NCBI GenBank assembly: GCA_964471235.1
Contig: CAYYGL010000034.1
Span: forward strand, 1-31,946
Direction: 5' to 3'
DNA from: CAYYGL01 sp964471235
GTDB lineage: Bacteria > Calditrichota > Calditrichia > RBG-13-44-9 > J075
Length of the DNA stretch: 31,946 nt
Shown here: in pieces, positions 1-8,542 of the stretch
How the letters are laid out: every line of letters begins with the position of its first letter
Numbering within the stretch: the first letter of the stretch is position 1
Notes under the pieces: model-generated
Databases searched by the model: none
The model's input: the letters and a program-made list of their open reading frames with translations, nothing else
Told to the model about the DNA's origin: nothing
Made by a program: the position numbers and the translations under genes

Positions 1-5
1 TGAAA

Positions 6-2196
6 GTCTCAATCCCCTCTTAGTAACGGGGCTATTCTGACAATTATTGGGAGGAGAACTTATGAAATACTCCTCCCTATGTCTCAATCCCCTCTTAGTA
101 ACGGGGCTATTCTGACAAAGCTGGGTAGGTTCTCCAGAAAAGGAGATCTTTTGTCTCAATCCCCTCTTAGTAACGGGGCTATTCTGACGTAATTAATTAA
201 TGTTTAATATTAACAAATGGAGGGTAAGTCTCAATCCCCTCTTAGTAACGGGGCTATTCTGACTGCCCATAATCCCCCGAATAATTAAAACTATACCTTT
301 CCAGTCTCAATCCCCTCTTAGTAACGGGGCTATTCTGACCGCAAAACAAAGGCGGCGCGCTCCCAAACGATTGCTATGTGTCTCAATCCCCTCTTAGTAA
401 CGGGGCTATTCTGACCGAAAATTTATTGGGGAAGATCGAATACTATCCAGTAAGTCTCAATCCCCTCTTAGTAACGGGGCTATTCTGACCGAAAAAAAGA
501 TCGACCCGGGAGTGGTTCCCGGGTCTTAAGTCTCAATCCCCTCTTAGTAACGGGGCTATTCTGACTTACTGAATATGACAAATTTTTTGAGTTTGCTTTT
601 AATCATGTCTCAATCCCCTCTTAGTAACGGGGCTATTCTGACTTTACAAAAATCATCACAAAATAAACCACTTTCAATTTTGTCTCAATCCCCTCTTAGT
701 AACGGGGCTATTCTGACGTCATTCACGGTCGTTCGGTTCCCAATAATTATGCAGTCTCAATCCCCTCTTAGTAACGGGGCTATTCTGACAAAACCTGTCA
801 GAAATAATTCCAATATCTATGACTATTTCGTCTCAATCCCCTCTTAGTAACGGGGCTATTCTGACTTAAGCAGCTTGTTACGATTGTGATAACCGAACAA
901 GTTGTCTCAATCCCCTCTTAGTAACGGGGCTATTCTGACTCCAGTTAGTTGAAGATGTTAAACTAAAAACTCATTGTCTCAATCCCCTCTTAGTAACGGG
1001 GCTATTCTGACCCAGCTGTATTGAAATCCAGATCGAAGAGATTTATCTAGTCTCAATCCCCTCTTAGTAACGGGGCTATTCTGACGATGATCTAATCGGC
1101 TGCCTTGTAATAAGGAGACCAGAGTCTCAATCCCCTCTTAGTAACGGGGCTATTCTGACTGTGATGCAAGGAATTGCTATGGCCATTATGGCCATGCTTG
1201 TCTCAATCCCCTCTTAGTAACGGGGCTATTCTGACGGGATATTTAACTCCGACAATGATGGGCCCGAGACGGCGTCTCAATCCCCTCTTAGTAACGGGGC
1301 TATTCTGACTGATGATAGTGGATATGCTCTATGTCCACTCCACAATGTCTCAATCCCCTCTTAGTAACGGGGCTATTCTGACGATACTTGAAGATGTCAG
1401 AATAGATAGTCAGCGTGTTGTCTCAATCCCCTCTTAGTAACGGGGCTATTCTGACATCATCCACGTCGGAATGAACACTACGATTTCTCCTGTCTCAATC
1501 CCCTCTTAGTAACGGGGCTATTCTGACCCGAGTGCGAGACGCACTCAATAAGACGGCGGATACGCGTCTCAATCCCCTCTTAGTAACGGGGCTATTCTGA
1601 CGCAAAAATCGAAGGGGAAGAAGAAGTTGGATCGACAATTGTCTCAATCCCCTCTTAGTAACGGGGCTATTCTGACTGAGCCATGGCTAAAACCAAGCCG
1701 ATATTAAACAAAGTCTCAATCCCCTCTTAGTAACGGGGCTATTCTGACAAATTGGGCCTGCTCGACAGAGTTGTCGGGCAAGAATGGGCAAAGTCTCAAT
1801 CCCCTCTTAGTAACGGGGCTATTCTGACGTTGGCAACGCTATCCATCACACTACCACAGTCGGTCTCAATCCCCTCTTAGTAACGGGGCTATTCTGACAA
1901 ATTGTTTCCAATTTGTTATATTACGGGTGAATGTTGTCTCAATCCCCTCTTAGTAACGGGGCTATTCTGACTAGAGAGGAGACATGATCATGAAAGAAGT
2001 CGTTTGTTTTTGTCTCAATCCCCTCTTAGTAACGGGGCTATTCTGACTCCGTTAAGCCCATTAAGGGTATAGAACAACAAACCAGTCTCAATCCCCTCTT
2101 AGTAACGGGGCTATTCTGACTGGACTTTTCCCGACTAACGGTTCGAGAGCTAATGCGATTGTCTCAATCCCCTCTTAGTAACGGGGCTATTCTGAC
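6..2196 (-). CRISPR. CRISPR array, 30 repeats / 29 spacers
   Basis: Thirty copies of a 36-bp repeat start at 6, 81, 153, 228, 304, 380, 454, 530, 607, 682, 754, 830, 904, 976, 1050, 1124, 1200, 1274, 1347, 1420, 1492, 1566, 1641, 1713, 1793, 1863, 1936, 2012, 2085 and 2161. I see no mismatch between copies. On the plus strand the repeat begins GTCTCAATCCCC and ends GGGGCTATTCTGAC, with a CCCC/GGGG stem. Spacers run 34-44 bp. Read on the minus strand the repeat ends in ATTGAGAC, close to the ATTGAAAC 3' end (crRNA 5' handle) common in type I and III systems, so I infer leftward transcription from an AT-rich leader on the right. The array starts at the window edge and may continue leftwards. 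No cas gene is present, so the subtype is undetermined. Confidence 0.98.
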
Positions 2197-2439
2197 TGCT
2201 GCCTCCGGATGTCACGCTATTGCATAAGCTACAAGACCATTTTTTACGGTTTTTGTGAAATTCTTTTCAATCTCGCCGTTTTTCAAAAAAATCATACCTA
2301 ACCTATTGTAAATATTGAGGTCCGGAAAAAAACCAGTAAAAACAATAACTTGGACTCATTTTGGTGGTTTTAATATAATCCCCAAATTCTATTTTTGCAA
2401 TCTTTTTTTGCCCCGTTTTTTACTTTCTGTTTGTGGCTT
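2197..2439 (-). promoter_or_regulatory. probable CRISPR leader (transcribed leftward)
   Basis: This is AT-rich, non-coding sequence between the last repeat and the end of the neighbouring GH130 gene, with many A/T homopolymer runs typical of leaders. On the minus strand a loose sigma-70-like pair can be seen at about 2370-2400: TTGCAA, 16 nt, then TTATAT. The leader assignment rests on the repeat orientation (ATTGAGAC end) and on base composition. No degenerate repeat marks either end of the array, so orientation is inferred rather than proven. Confidence 0.6.
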
Positions 2440-3903
2440 TCACTCTCCCCGGGTTAACTCCGTCAGCAACTCATCCAAATCCACCAGTGCAAAACTGCTG
2501 GCGTAGTCGGACATGGCGTAGGGAATTACCAGGGTGTTGTTGAATACCTGCCCGCCGCAGCTATATACCACGTTAGGCACGTAGCCTTCCCGCTCGTTTT
2601 CATTGGGGGTAAGCAGCGGCTCTTTTAACCTGCCAATCACCCGGGTGGGATCATCCTTATCCAGTAAAAAGGCGCCCATGGAATACTTGCGCATCGGTCC
2701 CACCCCGTGGCTGAGCACCAGCCAGCCGGCATCCGTTTCTATCGGCGAGCCGCAATTGCCCAGTTGTACGTATTCCCAGGGATAGGTGGGCTTTAAAATC
2801 AATTTGGTTTCGTGCCAGAACTGGATATGATCCGAGAACATGATGTAAATGTTCTCATTATCCTGGCGGGCAAGCATGGCATATTTGCCGTTAATTTTGC
2901 GGGGGAACAACGCCATCCCCTTGTTCTGCACCGCTTCCCCGTTCAGGGTGCTGATCCTGAAATCCAGAAAATCCGGGGTTTCCAGAAGCTGGGGGAAGAT
3001 AAATTTACCGTTATAGGCGGTATAGGTGGCGTAATAGGTGACCCGCCCGTCTTCTTCCCGGAATTCCACAAACCGGGCGTCCTCGATGCCGTTCAATTCG
3101 GTCTGGCTGGTGGGAAAAATGATCCGTTCCGAGATGTGGTCATCCGGCTTAAAGAAGACCTCGTAATTGGATTCCGCCAGCGCCAGCATTCCCCGGGCTG
3201 TGGATAGAATATTACCGTTTTTGGTGCGGCTCTGCCGGCGGGCATAGTTAATGCCTTCCCGGAGCGCCTCCAGGGAAAACGAGGCATCCAGCCCATTTAA
3301 GACCCGGGTGGAAAAGTCGTTCAGCAAATCCACTTCCAGCAGTTTCTGCTCAAACAATCCTTTATCATAAGTTGGGTTGGGATGAATTTCCGGGGTGGTC
3401 ACATAGGGGCTGGGAGCATCCATATTGATTTGTTTGCGGCTGTTAATGATACCGGTGCGGAAGGAGATGGAGGAGATATGCCCTTCCCCGGTAGCGCGCA
3501 GGCTAATAATAAAGCGCCGGCTGCCTTCCGGCACCCCGCTCTGGTCCGGATGCCAGATCATCGAGGGATTGAACAGGGCGGCCGATTCCAGGGAGAACTC
3601 CTGGGTGAAGTAGGAGCCGATTAACAACTGCCGTTCCTTGCTGAGCGGCTTATCCAGGATTAAATAGGGGCGCACATCTTCGAACCGGCGCAACAAAAAC
3701 TGCTCAACCCGGGGATGACGCTGTTCAAATTCCGCCATCACCTGCTTCAACTCCTGTTTCACTTCCGTTTTGGAAAGGGACATGATCCGGGCAATAATTT
3801 TCATCACCCGGCTTTCATCCCGGGGCTGAAAGGGGCGAAACAGCACCCGCCGGGGATTGGGCTCGATGAGAACATCCGTAACACGCTCTGCCTTCACACT
3901 CAT
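2440..3903 (-). CDS. GH130-family glycoside phosphorylase/hydrolase, long form
   Basis: 487 aa. The C-terminal two thirds match the five-bladed beta-propeller GH130 family of mannoside phosphorylases and mannosidases. Visible are FNPSMIW at about 111, NGIEDARF with the presumed catalytic Asp275, LFPRKINGK at 332, and GSPIETDAGWLVLSHG at about 385-400. Two things are unusual. There is an N-terminal part of about 100 residues ahead of the propeller, where typical GH130 proteins are about 320-340 aa. The usual G-x-E-D-P-R motif reads EDAR. It has no signal peptide, so it is probably cytoplasmic, cleaving mannosidic bonds of imported oligosaccharides or of the product of the adjacent glycosyltransferase. 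A GAGGGA ribosome site precedes the ATG. Last gene of the minus-strand sugar locus. Substrate is not predictable. Confidence 0.88.
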   Translation of the reverse strand: MSVKAERVTDVLIEPNPRRVLFRPFQPRDESRVMKIIARIMSLSKTEVKQELKQVMAEFEQRHPRVEQFLLRRFEDVRPYLILDKPLSKERQLLIGSYFTQEFSLESAALFNPSMIWHPDQSGVPEGSRRFIISLRATGEGHISSISFRTGIINSRKQINMDAPSPYVTTPEIHPNPTYDKGLFEQKLLEVDLLNDFSTRVLNGLDASFSLEALREGINYARRQSRTKNGNILSTARGMLALAESNYEVFFKPDDHISERIIFPTSQTELNGIEDARFVEFREEDGRVTYYATYTAYNGKFIFPQLLETPDFLDFRISTLNGEAVQNKGMALFPRKINGKYAMLARQDNENIYIMFSDHIQFWHETKLILKPTYPWEYVQLGNCGSPIETDAGWLVLSHGVGPMRKYSMGAFLLDKDDPTRVIGRLKEPLLTPNENEREGYVPNVVYSCGGQVFNNTLVIPYAMSDYASSFALVDLDELLTELTRGE

Positions 3904-3985
3904 TACTTTCCCTCAATAATTATCATTTCCAGTGATACCACTTCATCATCCATCCTCTCAGCAACAATTCTTTTTTCGACCGTTT

Positions 3986-4999
3986 CTACGGGGATGTTAA
4001 GATTTCCCGGTAAAGGTGCAGGTATCGCTCCACCATTCCATCCACCGTAAAATGTTGTGCCACATGCTCCCGGCACCGGGAACGGTCAATTCCTTCCAGC
4101 AAGGGGAATTTTTCCACTGCCTCCTCCCAGTGGTTGACCAGCCATCCGGTTTTGCCATCCACCATAATTTCCGGCAGGGAGCCCCGGTTAACGGCGATGA
4201 CCGGCGTGCCGCAGGCTAACGATTCGATGATACTCAACCCGAACGGCTCGTCAAAATTAATGAAATGCAGCAGGGTTCGCGCATTGCCCAGCACCTCCGA
4301 TTTGCGATCCGGTCCCACCGGCCCGATAAAGCGAATATTTTTACCATCCAGGTAGGGGGCAACTTTCTCATCAAAGTAAGTTTGGTCCTGGATGATGCCG
4401 GCGATGACCAGGGGCTTGTGCACCGCCCGGGCAAATTGAATGGCTTCGTGAACACCCTTGTCATGGTGAATGCGCCCGAAGACCAGCAGGTATTCCCCCG
4501 GTTCCGGATGAAATTCGTATTGCTCCAGCGGAATCCCGTGATGGATGACCGCGGCATAATCCAGGGCAGGATGCTTATCCGCCTCACTGATCGCCACATA
4601 ATGCACCCGGCGGTTGTATTTTTGATAGACCGGGAGAATTTTTTCCGATGAAAACCCGTGGATGGTGGTAACCACCGGGGTATCCACCAATGCGGAATAG
4701 GTTAAGGGCAGGAAATCAAAGTGATTGTGAATTAAATCAAATTTTCCGGCTTTTTCAAATACATTGGCGATGTGCAGCCCCTCCCAGACTTTGGGGTCCA
4801 GGGATTGGTCTTCTTCATACCCCCGGGGCACCACCCAATCCAGACGGGCACGGGTAAGGGAATCCCCGGTAGCGAACAGGGTGACTTCCACCCCGCGGTT
4901 GACCAGACCTTCCGTCAACTGGCTGACCACCCACTCCCAGGGACCGTAATGCCGGGGCGGGGTGCGCCAGGCAATGGGAGATAGCATGGCAATACGCAT
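3986..4999 (-). CDS. GT4-type glycosyltransferase (GT-B fold)
   Basis: 337 aa from the chosen start. The N-terminus MRIAMLSPIAWRTPPRHYG carries the glycine-containing loop region of the acceptor domain. The C-terminal half is a Glycos_transf_1 domain with FGRIHHDKG (174-182) and the E-x7-E nucleotide-sugar motif at E251 and E259 (FDEPFG..ESLACGTPV). It presumably transfers a hexose from a nucleotide sugar. The start is the ATG at 4999, not the upstream in-frame ATG, because an AGGAGGAGGAG ribosome site lies just ahead and overlaps the longer reading. It is flanked by GH130 genes on both sides, so it may build a mannoside that the GH130 enzymes turn over; this is inference. Donor and acceptor unknown. 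Confidence 0.9.
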   Translation of the reverse strand: MRIAMLSPIAWRTPPRHYGPWEWVVSQLTEGLVNRGVEVTLFATGDSLTRARLDWVVPRGYEEDQSLDPKVWEGLHIANVFEKAGKFDLIHNHFDFLPLTYSALVDTPVVTTIHGFSSEKILPVYQKYNRRVHYVAISEADKHPALDYAAVIHHGIPLEQYEFHPEPGEYLLVFGRIHHDKGVHEAIQFARAVHKPLVIAGIIQDQTYFDEKVAPYLDGKNIRFIGPVGPDRKSEVLGNARTLLHFINFDEPFGLSIIESLACGTPVIAVNRGSLPEIMVDGKTGWLVNHWEEAVEKFPLLEGIDRSRCREHVAQHFTVDGMVERYLHLYREILTSP

Positions 5000-5090
5000 G
5001 GGAGCGGCTCCTCCTCCTTTTTTTAAGTCATTATTCAGCATTCGAATAACACCACCAACCGATTTGCTATGTCGAAGTCAATTTCATGTC

Positions 5091-5260
5091 ACCGCTACAC
5101 GGTTTATTGTTATGCAAAACTTTTTTCTCCAAACATACCACCGCTACGCGGGGGTTATCGCTTTATCGGTTTATTTTGTAACAATGAACCCCGTTAGGGG
5201 TGCGATGTTCATAGAAAATGGATTTCATAGAAAATAGTGAACCCCGTCAGGGGTGATATA
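5091..5260. repeat. cluster of REP-like short palindromic repeats
   Basis: Two near-identical units contain TGAACCCCGTTAGGGGTG (5185-5202) and TGAACCCCGTCAGGGGTG (5238-5255), each a CCCC/GGGG palindrome. The sequence TTCATAGAAAAT occurs twice, at 5208-5219 and 5224-5235. Upstream, ACCGCTAC followed by a CGG-containing arm occurs at 5091 and again at about 5150. No credible reading frame covers the stretch, which lies between the GT4 and GH130 genes. It looks like stacked REP/MITE-type repeats. Confidence 0.65.
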
Positions 5261-5271
5261 TGATATTCCTT

Positions 5272-5539
5272 GTAACTATTCAGCTTTACTTGCAAATTTG
5301 ATTTCGTTAGTTCTTATTCATGGTTAAGCGGTTGTTTTTATTAACCTCACCCAACCCCTCCCGCCCCAAAAAAACGGGGCACCCTCCTCCGAAGGAGGGT
5401 TGGGGTGGGGATGGGTGAGCTTCGTTGCATATTCTTACGACAATACGCTCATAAATACCGGTCATAGATTCCTTTGGAGAATCTCCTACCCCGGAAGAAT
5501 GCCGGAATGCCACAAACGGGCATATAGCTGAATAGTTAC
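5272..5539. mobile_element. non-autonomous palindromic element (MITE-like)
   Basis: A perfect 14-bp inverted repeat bounds the segment: GTAACTATTCAGCT at 5272-5285 and its complement at 5526-5539. Inside, 5345-5419 is a nested set of hairpins: CTCACCCAACCCC against GGGGTGGGGATGGGTGAG, GCCCC/GGGGC, and ACCCTCCT/AGGAGGGT. There is no convincing ORF. The left end recurs at 31893-31923. Together with the REP-like cluster it fills the roughly 720-bp gap between the GT4 and GH130 genes. The remainder (5540-5719) shows nothing recognisable. Confidence 0.6.
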
Positions 5540-5719
5540 TATTCCTTTATAAAAACAAAGCTCTTGAGATATAAAGCGCCATTTGATATGCGCCTAAAAA
5601 AACCGGCTTGTGTTGATGCGAAACCCATACTCTCATTCTTGCCATGTCGTGACAGGGCTGCGGAGGAGTCGCATTTTTACGATAGTCTCAAATGAACGGC
5701 GGACTGCCAATCCCACGAC

Positions 5720-6670
5720 CTATCGAACTCTATGCGTCCACAGGACATCGATTAACTCTGACAGGCTACCAACTGCCAGGGCAACGACCTTATCCGCAGC
5801 ACCATAGTATATTTGCAATTCATCCTCAAACACCGCCGCACCTTCCGGGAACACCACATTGTTGACATCCCCCACCCGTTCATACACCCGTTCCGGTTCC
5901 AGGATGGGATAGGGCAGCCGGGCAATCACCCGGTAGGGATTTTTTTCATCCAGCAGCGCTGCCCCGGTGCGGTAAACCATTCGTTTATCTTTACCATGGT
6001 AAATCAACAGCCAGCCGGCATCGGTGCGAATCGGCGGTGGCCCCGCACCGATCTTCAGCGATTCCCACTCAAACTCCCGCCTCATGACCGTGTAGCTATC
6101 CAGATGTTCCAGATGATGCTCCCAGTATCCGGGCTCCGGATGCAACAGATGCTCCAAATCATCAAACATCGCCAGTTGGATGTTGGGCTCGATGCGGTGC
6201 AAAAAAGCCACCTTACCGTCAATCTTTTCCGGGAAGATCATGGCGTCCTTATCCTGCATATCCGGTCCCACCAATCCCAATTTCCGGTAACGGATAAAAT
6301 CATCCGTTTGCGCCATCACCACCCGGGCATTTTCCCCCCTTTCCGGGTATTTACCATCATAACCGGTGTAAAAAATGTAACAGGTGTTACCAAAGGGCAC
6401 AATTCGCGGGTCTTCGCAGCCCCGGGCTTCATAAGGCATTTCCCGGGTAATCACCGGCTCGGGACGCCGTTCCAGCACCTGTCCGTCGGCATTGAGGCGG
6501 GCATAGCCAATGGCGGAACAATTCTCTCCCTCCACCGCCCGGTACAGTACATGCACCCCATTGCCCTCCCGCACCGTGCCGGGATTAAACACCGCCCCGG
6601 ATTCCCAGGCGTGGGCAGGCTCCGGCTGCAAAATGGGACCGTTTACCCGTTGCAATTGATAGTGTGGCAT
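5720..6670 (-). CDS. GH130-family glycoside phosphorylase, canonical length
   Basis: 316 aa, the usual single-domain length for GH130. Motifs in order: FNPGTVREGNGVHVLYRA (28-45), ARGCEDPRI with catalytic Asp87 in the classic G-x-E-D-P-R setting, KDAMIFPEKIDGK (141-153), GAGPPPIRTDAGWLLIYHG (208-226), and YYGAAD (288-293). Family knowledge: GH130 enzymes phosphorolyse, or in some clades hydrolyse, beta-mannosides to mannose 1-phosphate. It has no signal peptide, so it should act in the cytoplasm on sugars brought in by the adjacent CUT1 transporter. AGGGG precedes the ATG. The last residues (WTHRVR) border repeat-rich DNA and may be a slightly altered C-terminus. Exact linkage specificity unknown. 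Confidence 0.92.
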   Translation of the reverse strand: MPHYQLQRVNGPILQPEPAHAWESGAVFNPGTVREGNGVHVLYRAVEGENCSAIGYARLNADGQVLERRPEPVITREMPYEARGCEDPRIVPFGNTCYIFYTGYDGKYPERGENARVVMAQTDDFIRYRKLGLVGPDMQDKDAMIFPEKIDGKVAFLHRIEPNIQLAMFDDLEHLLHPEPGYWEHHLEHLDSYTVMRREFEWESLKIGAGPPPIRTDAGWLLIYHGKDKRMVYRTGAALLDEKNPYRVIARLPYPILEPERVYERVGDVNNVVFPEGAAVFEDELQIYYGAADKVVALAVGSLSELIDVLWTHRVR

Positions 6671-6705
6671 TTTGGGACCCCTGTGTTGTTGTTTAAAGAT
6701 AGGGA

Positions 6706-6841
6706 TTAGGCTGTTAGCTATTTGCTGTTGGGGGAGATGACACCGATTTTCATTCTACGCCCCAGTTTGTTCCCGACTCCTACCCAATCACCTGACAAGC
6801 CACCGCCTATTCCCCTACCGCCTAACAGTCTAACAGCCTAA
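6706..6841. repeat. inverted repeat flanking the gap between GH130 and lipoprotein genes
   Basis: TTAGGCTGTTAG (6706-6717) and its exact complement CTAACAGCCTAA (6830-6841) face each other across 112 bp of non-coding DNA. The right arm is preceded by a related copy (CCTAACAGT). The right arm ends just before the lipoprotein stop codon. No T-tract follows, so an intrinsic terminator is not supported. A small palindromic genomic repeat is the better reading. Confidence 0.5.
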
Positions 6842-6844
6842 TTT

Positions 6845-8131
6845 CTACGGTTCCGTTCTTTCGAGATACCCCAGCATCACCTTGCGGGCGACGGGATGCC
6901 GCTCCACTTCCAGAATGGTGAGCAGCGCCTCGATGGTGGATTCCGCCCCGGCATTTTTGTTGATGCGCTCCCGGCTGAGGATGCCGTCGTAGCAACGCCC
7001 GCTGTGGCGGTCATACATTACTTTCCCGGCGACATTGTTTCCCAATAACCATCCGGCAATCTCTCCCGCCAGCCGGGCATACGCGCTGTCCCCGGTAATT
7101 TCATACGCCTGCAAGCTGGCAAATACCATGGGACGAATGTCATAGGCAATCTGTTCAAACCGCTCCGTTTTAAGGGGCTTAATATCAGCTATCCTGCCCG
7201 AAAATTCAATATGATGAAAAAATTTTTTCTGCACCAGGTAGGCATAAAAACCATCTACTTCCCGAAGGGCGCGGCGAATCAGCAGGGTATCCTGCAACGC
7301 CTTTCCGGCAAGCAGGAGGGCAACCGCCTGGCTGTTGCCCCAGGCATGCCAGTGATTTCGGTAAGAGAGAAACGCGCCGGAAAAGGACTGGGGGGTATCG
7401 GGAACTTGCATCATCAGGATTCCTTCAGCGATGCGGCGAATGGGAAGCACCACCGTGCTGTCGGCAGTGGCGTTCAGATAATTCACCAGCCCGGTGAGCA
7501 GCACCGCCGCCTGGTCCGCTGCGCCCCCAACCGGCAGCCAGGCAGGTTGGGGAAAGCGCTCCGGCGTTTCTACCCGCGGGTATAAAGCGAGTAGAGAATC
7601 GATATGGGGAAATACCCGCTGCATGCCTTTCTGCAATGCATCGGCAAAAGCGGTATCCTTTGCCCGGAATACCGGGTAGGCTTCGGAGAGCGCCCGGAAC
7701 GCCCGCCAGCTCCACCAATCGGCTCTGGGCCGGCTGTTCTCCCGGGTTTGGTTAATGGAATGATCCGCATAGATGAAGTTATAGAACAGCCCGTTGGCAG
7801 CCTGCATGTGAAGGATAAAGCGGAGCAGATGGCGGGCTTTCCGGAGACTCTGTGGGTTCCCGGTATAGCGATAATGGCGCAGGTAGAGTACCGCTGCCCG
7901 GGCGACATCATCCACACAGGCGATGCCTTCCCCGGGGGCTTCCACCGGTTGATAATCCGGATACTCGCTGTAGATATAGACAAACGCTGCCGGGAGGCTG
8001 TCTATCGTCACCGCTTGATAGAGATGCTCAAGATGGGCAAAGTTAACCAGGGAGTTGGGAACATGGGAAGGTGCTTTGCTGCAGGCGGCGGTGAGAATCG
8101 TAAGGAGGAGCGGGAACAGCCAGCGCACCAT
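6845..8131 (-). CDS. lipoprotein, probable alpha/alpha-barrel glycosidase-like protein
   Basis: 428 aa from the chosen start. MVRWLFPLLLTILTAAC is a signal peptide ending in a lipobox (LTAAC), so the protein should be lipid-anchored. The reading frame is open 40 codons further upstream (to 8251), but that would put an abnormal extension ahead of the signal peptide, so I start at 8131. The mature part is helix-rich with spaced aromatic and acidic motifs: GIACVDDVARAAVLYL, a WWSWRAFRAL stretch, WHAWGNSQAVALL, and NKNAGAESTIEALL near the end. These are typical of six-hairpin (alpha/alpha)6 toroids. I do not recognise the exact family and assign no reaction. Position between the GH130 and permease genes suggests a periplasmic role on the imported glycan. 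Confidence 0.75.
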   Translation of the reverse strand: MVRWLFPLLLTILTAACSKAPSHVPNSLVNFAHLEHLYQAVTIDSLPAAFVYIYSEYPDYQPVEAPGEGIACVDDVARAAVLYLRHYRYTGNPQSLRKARHLLRFILHMQAANGLFYNFIYADHSINQTRENSRPRADWWSWRAFRALSEAYPVFRAKDTAFADALQKGMQRVFPHIDSLLALYPRVETPERFPQPAWLPVGGAADQAAVLLTGLVNYLNATADSTVVLPIRRIAEGILMMQVPDTPQSFSGAFLSYRNHWHAWGNSQAVALLLAGKALQDTLLIRRALREVDGFYAYLVQKKFFHHIEFSGRIADIKPLKTERFEQIAYDIRPMVFASLQAYEITGDSAYARLAGEIAGWLLGNNVAGKVMYDRHSGRCYDGILSRERINKNAGAESTIEALLTILEVERHPVARKVMLGYLERTEP

Positions 8132-8373
8132 CCACCACCGCCTGCGGAAAAAACGAGGATTCTCTTCCCGGCAGGGGGTTCCGGTAGTCGGCAGTGGAGC
8201 GTCCGGGCAGCCCGGGTATTCCGTCAGGGATCTGCTATGAGCGCCACTCATCTTTCAACGCCGCGGATAAGAGAGGAAGTTCACATCATCCATGGACCAT
8301 CTGCGGATGGTGTAGTTACGAAATGGCAGTTTCATGTTGTACCTCCGGTTGGGAGTGGGGTATCAGGGGGATA

Positions 8374-8542
8374 GTTATGAGTTATGAGTTTTGGGTTGCC
8401 GGTGTCACCAGCAGAGATGGATTTGCAATCGGGGATTGAAAATTTAAGATTCGGTAAAGGGTTTGGGTCCCCTTCCCATTGGCAAATCGCCTTTCATCTT
8501 TCCTCTTTAATCTTTCATCTTTCATCTTTCATCTTTCATCTT
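8374..8542. repeat. heptanucleotide tandem repeats
   Basis: Seven consecutive CTTTCAT-type heptads (two with one or two substitutions) plus 3 nt run from 8491 to 8542, right up to the stop codon of the downstream-strand permease gene. A second short heptad run, GTTATGA twice then GTTTTGG, lies at 8374-8394. The 7-bp period is clear by eye. The surrounding 8132-8540 contains no other supported feature. Confidence 0.8.

Noticed and set aside
575..847. 90-residue open frame with a repeated SQSPLSNGAILT motif
   Set aside because: It is a translation of CRISPR repeats and spacers, not a protein.
5345..5419. Intrinsic terminator in the nested hairpins between GT4 and GH130
   Set aside because: Stems are strong but no T-tract follows on either strand. 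The structure fits a small repeat element better.
5813..6709. Long plus-strand frame opposite the second GH130 gene
   Set aside because: The minus-strand frame has clear GH130 motifs; the plus-strand frame has no recognisable family and is a GC-rich shadow.
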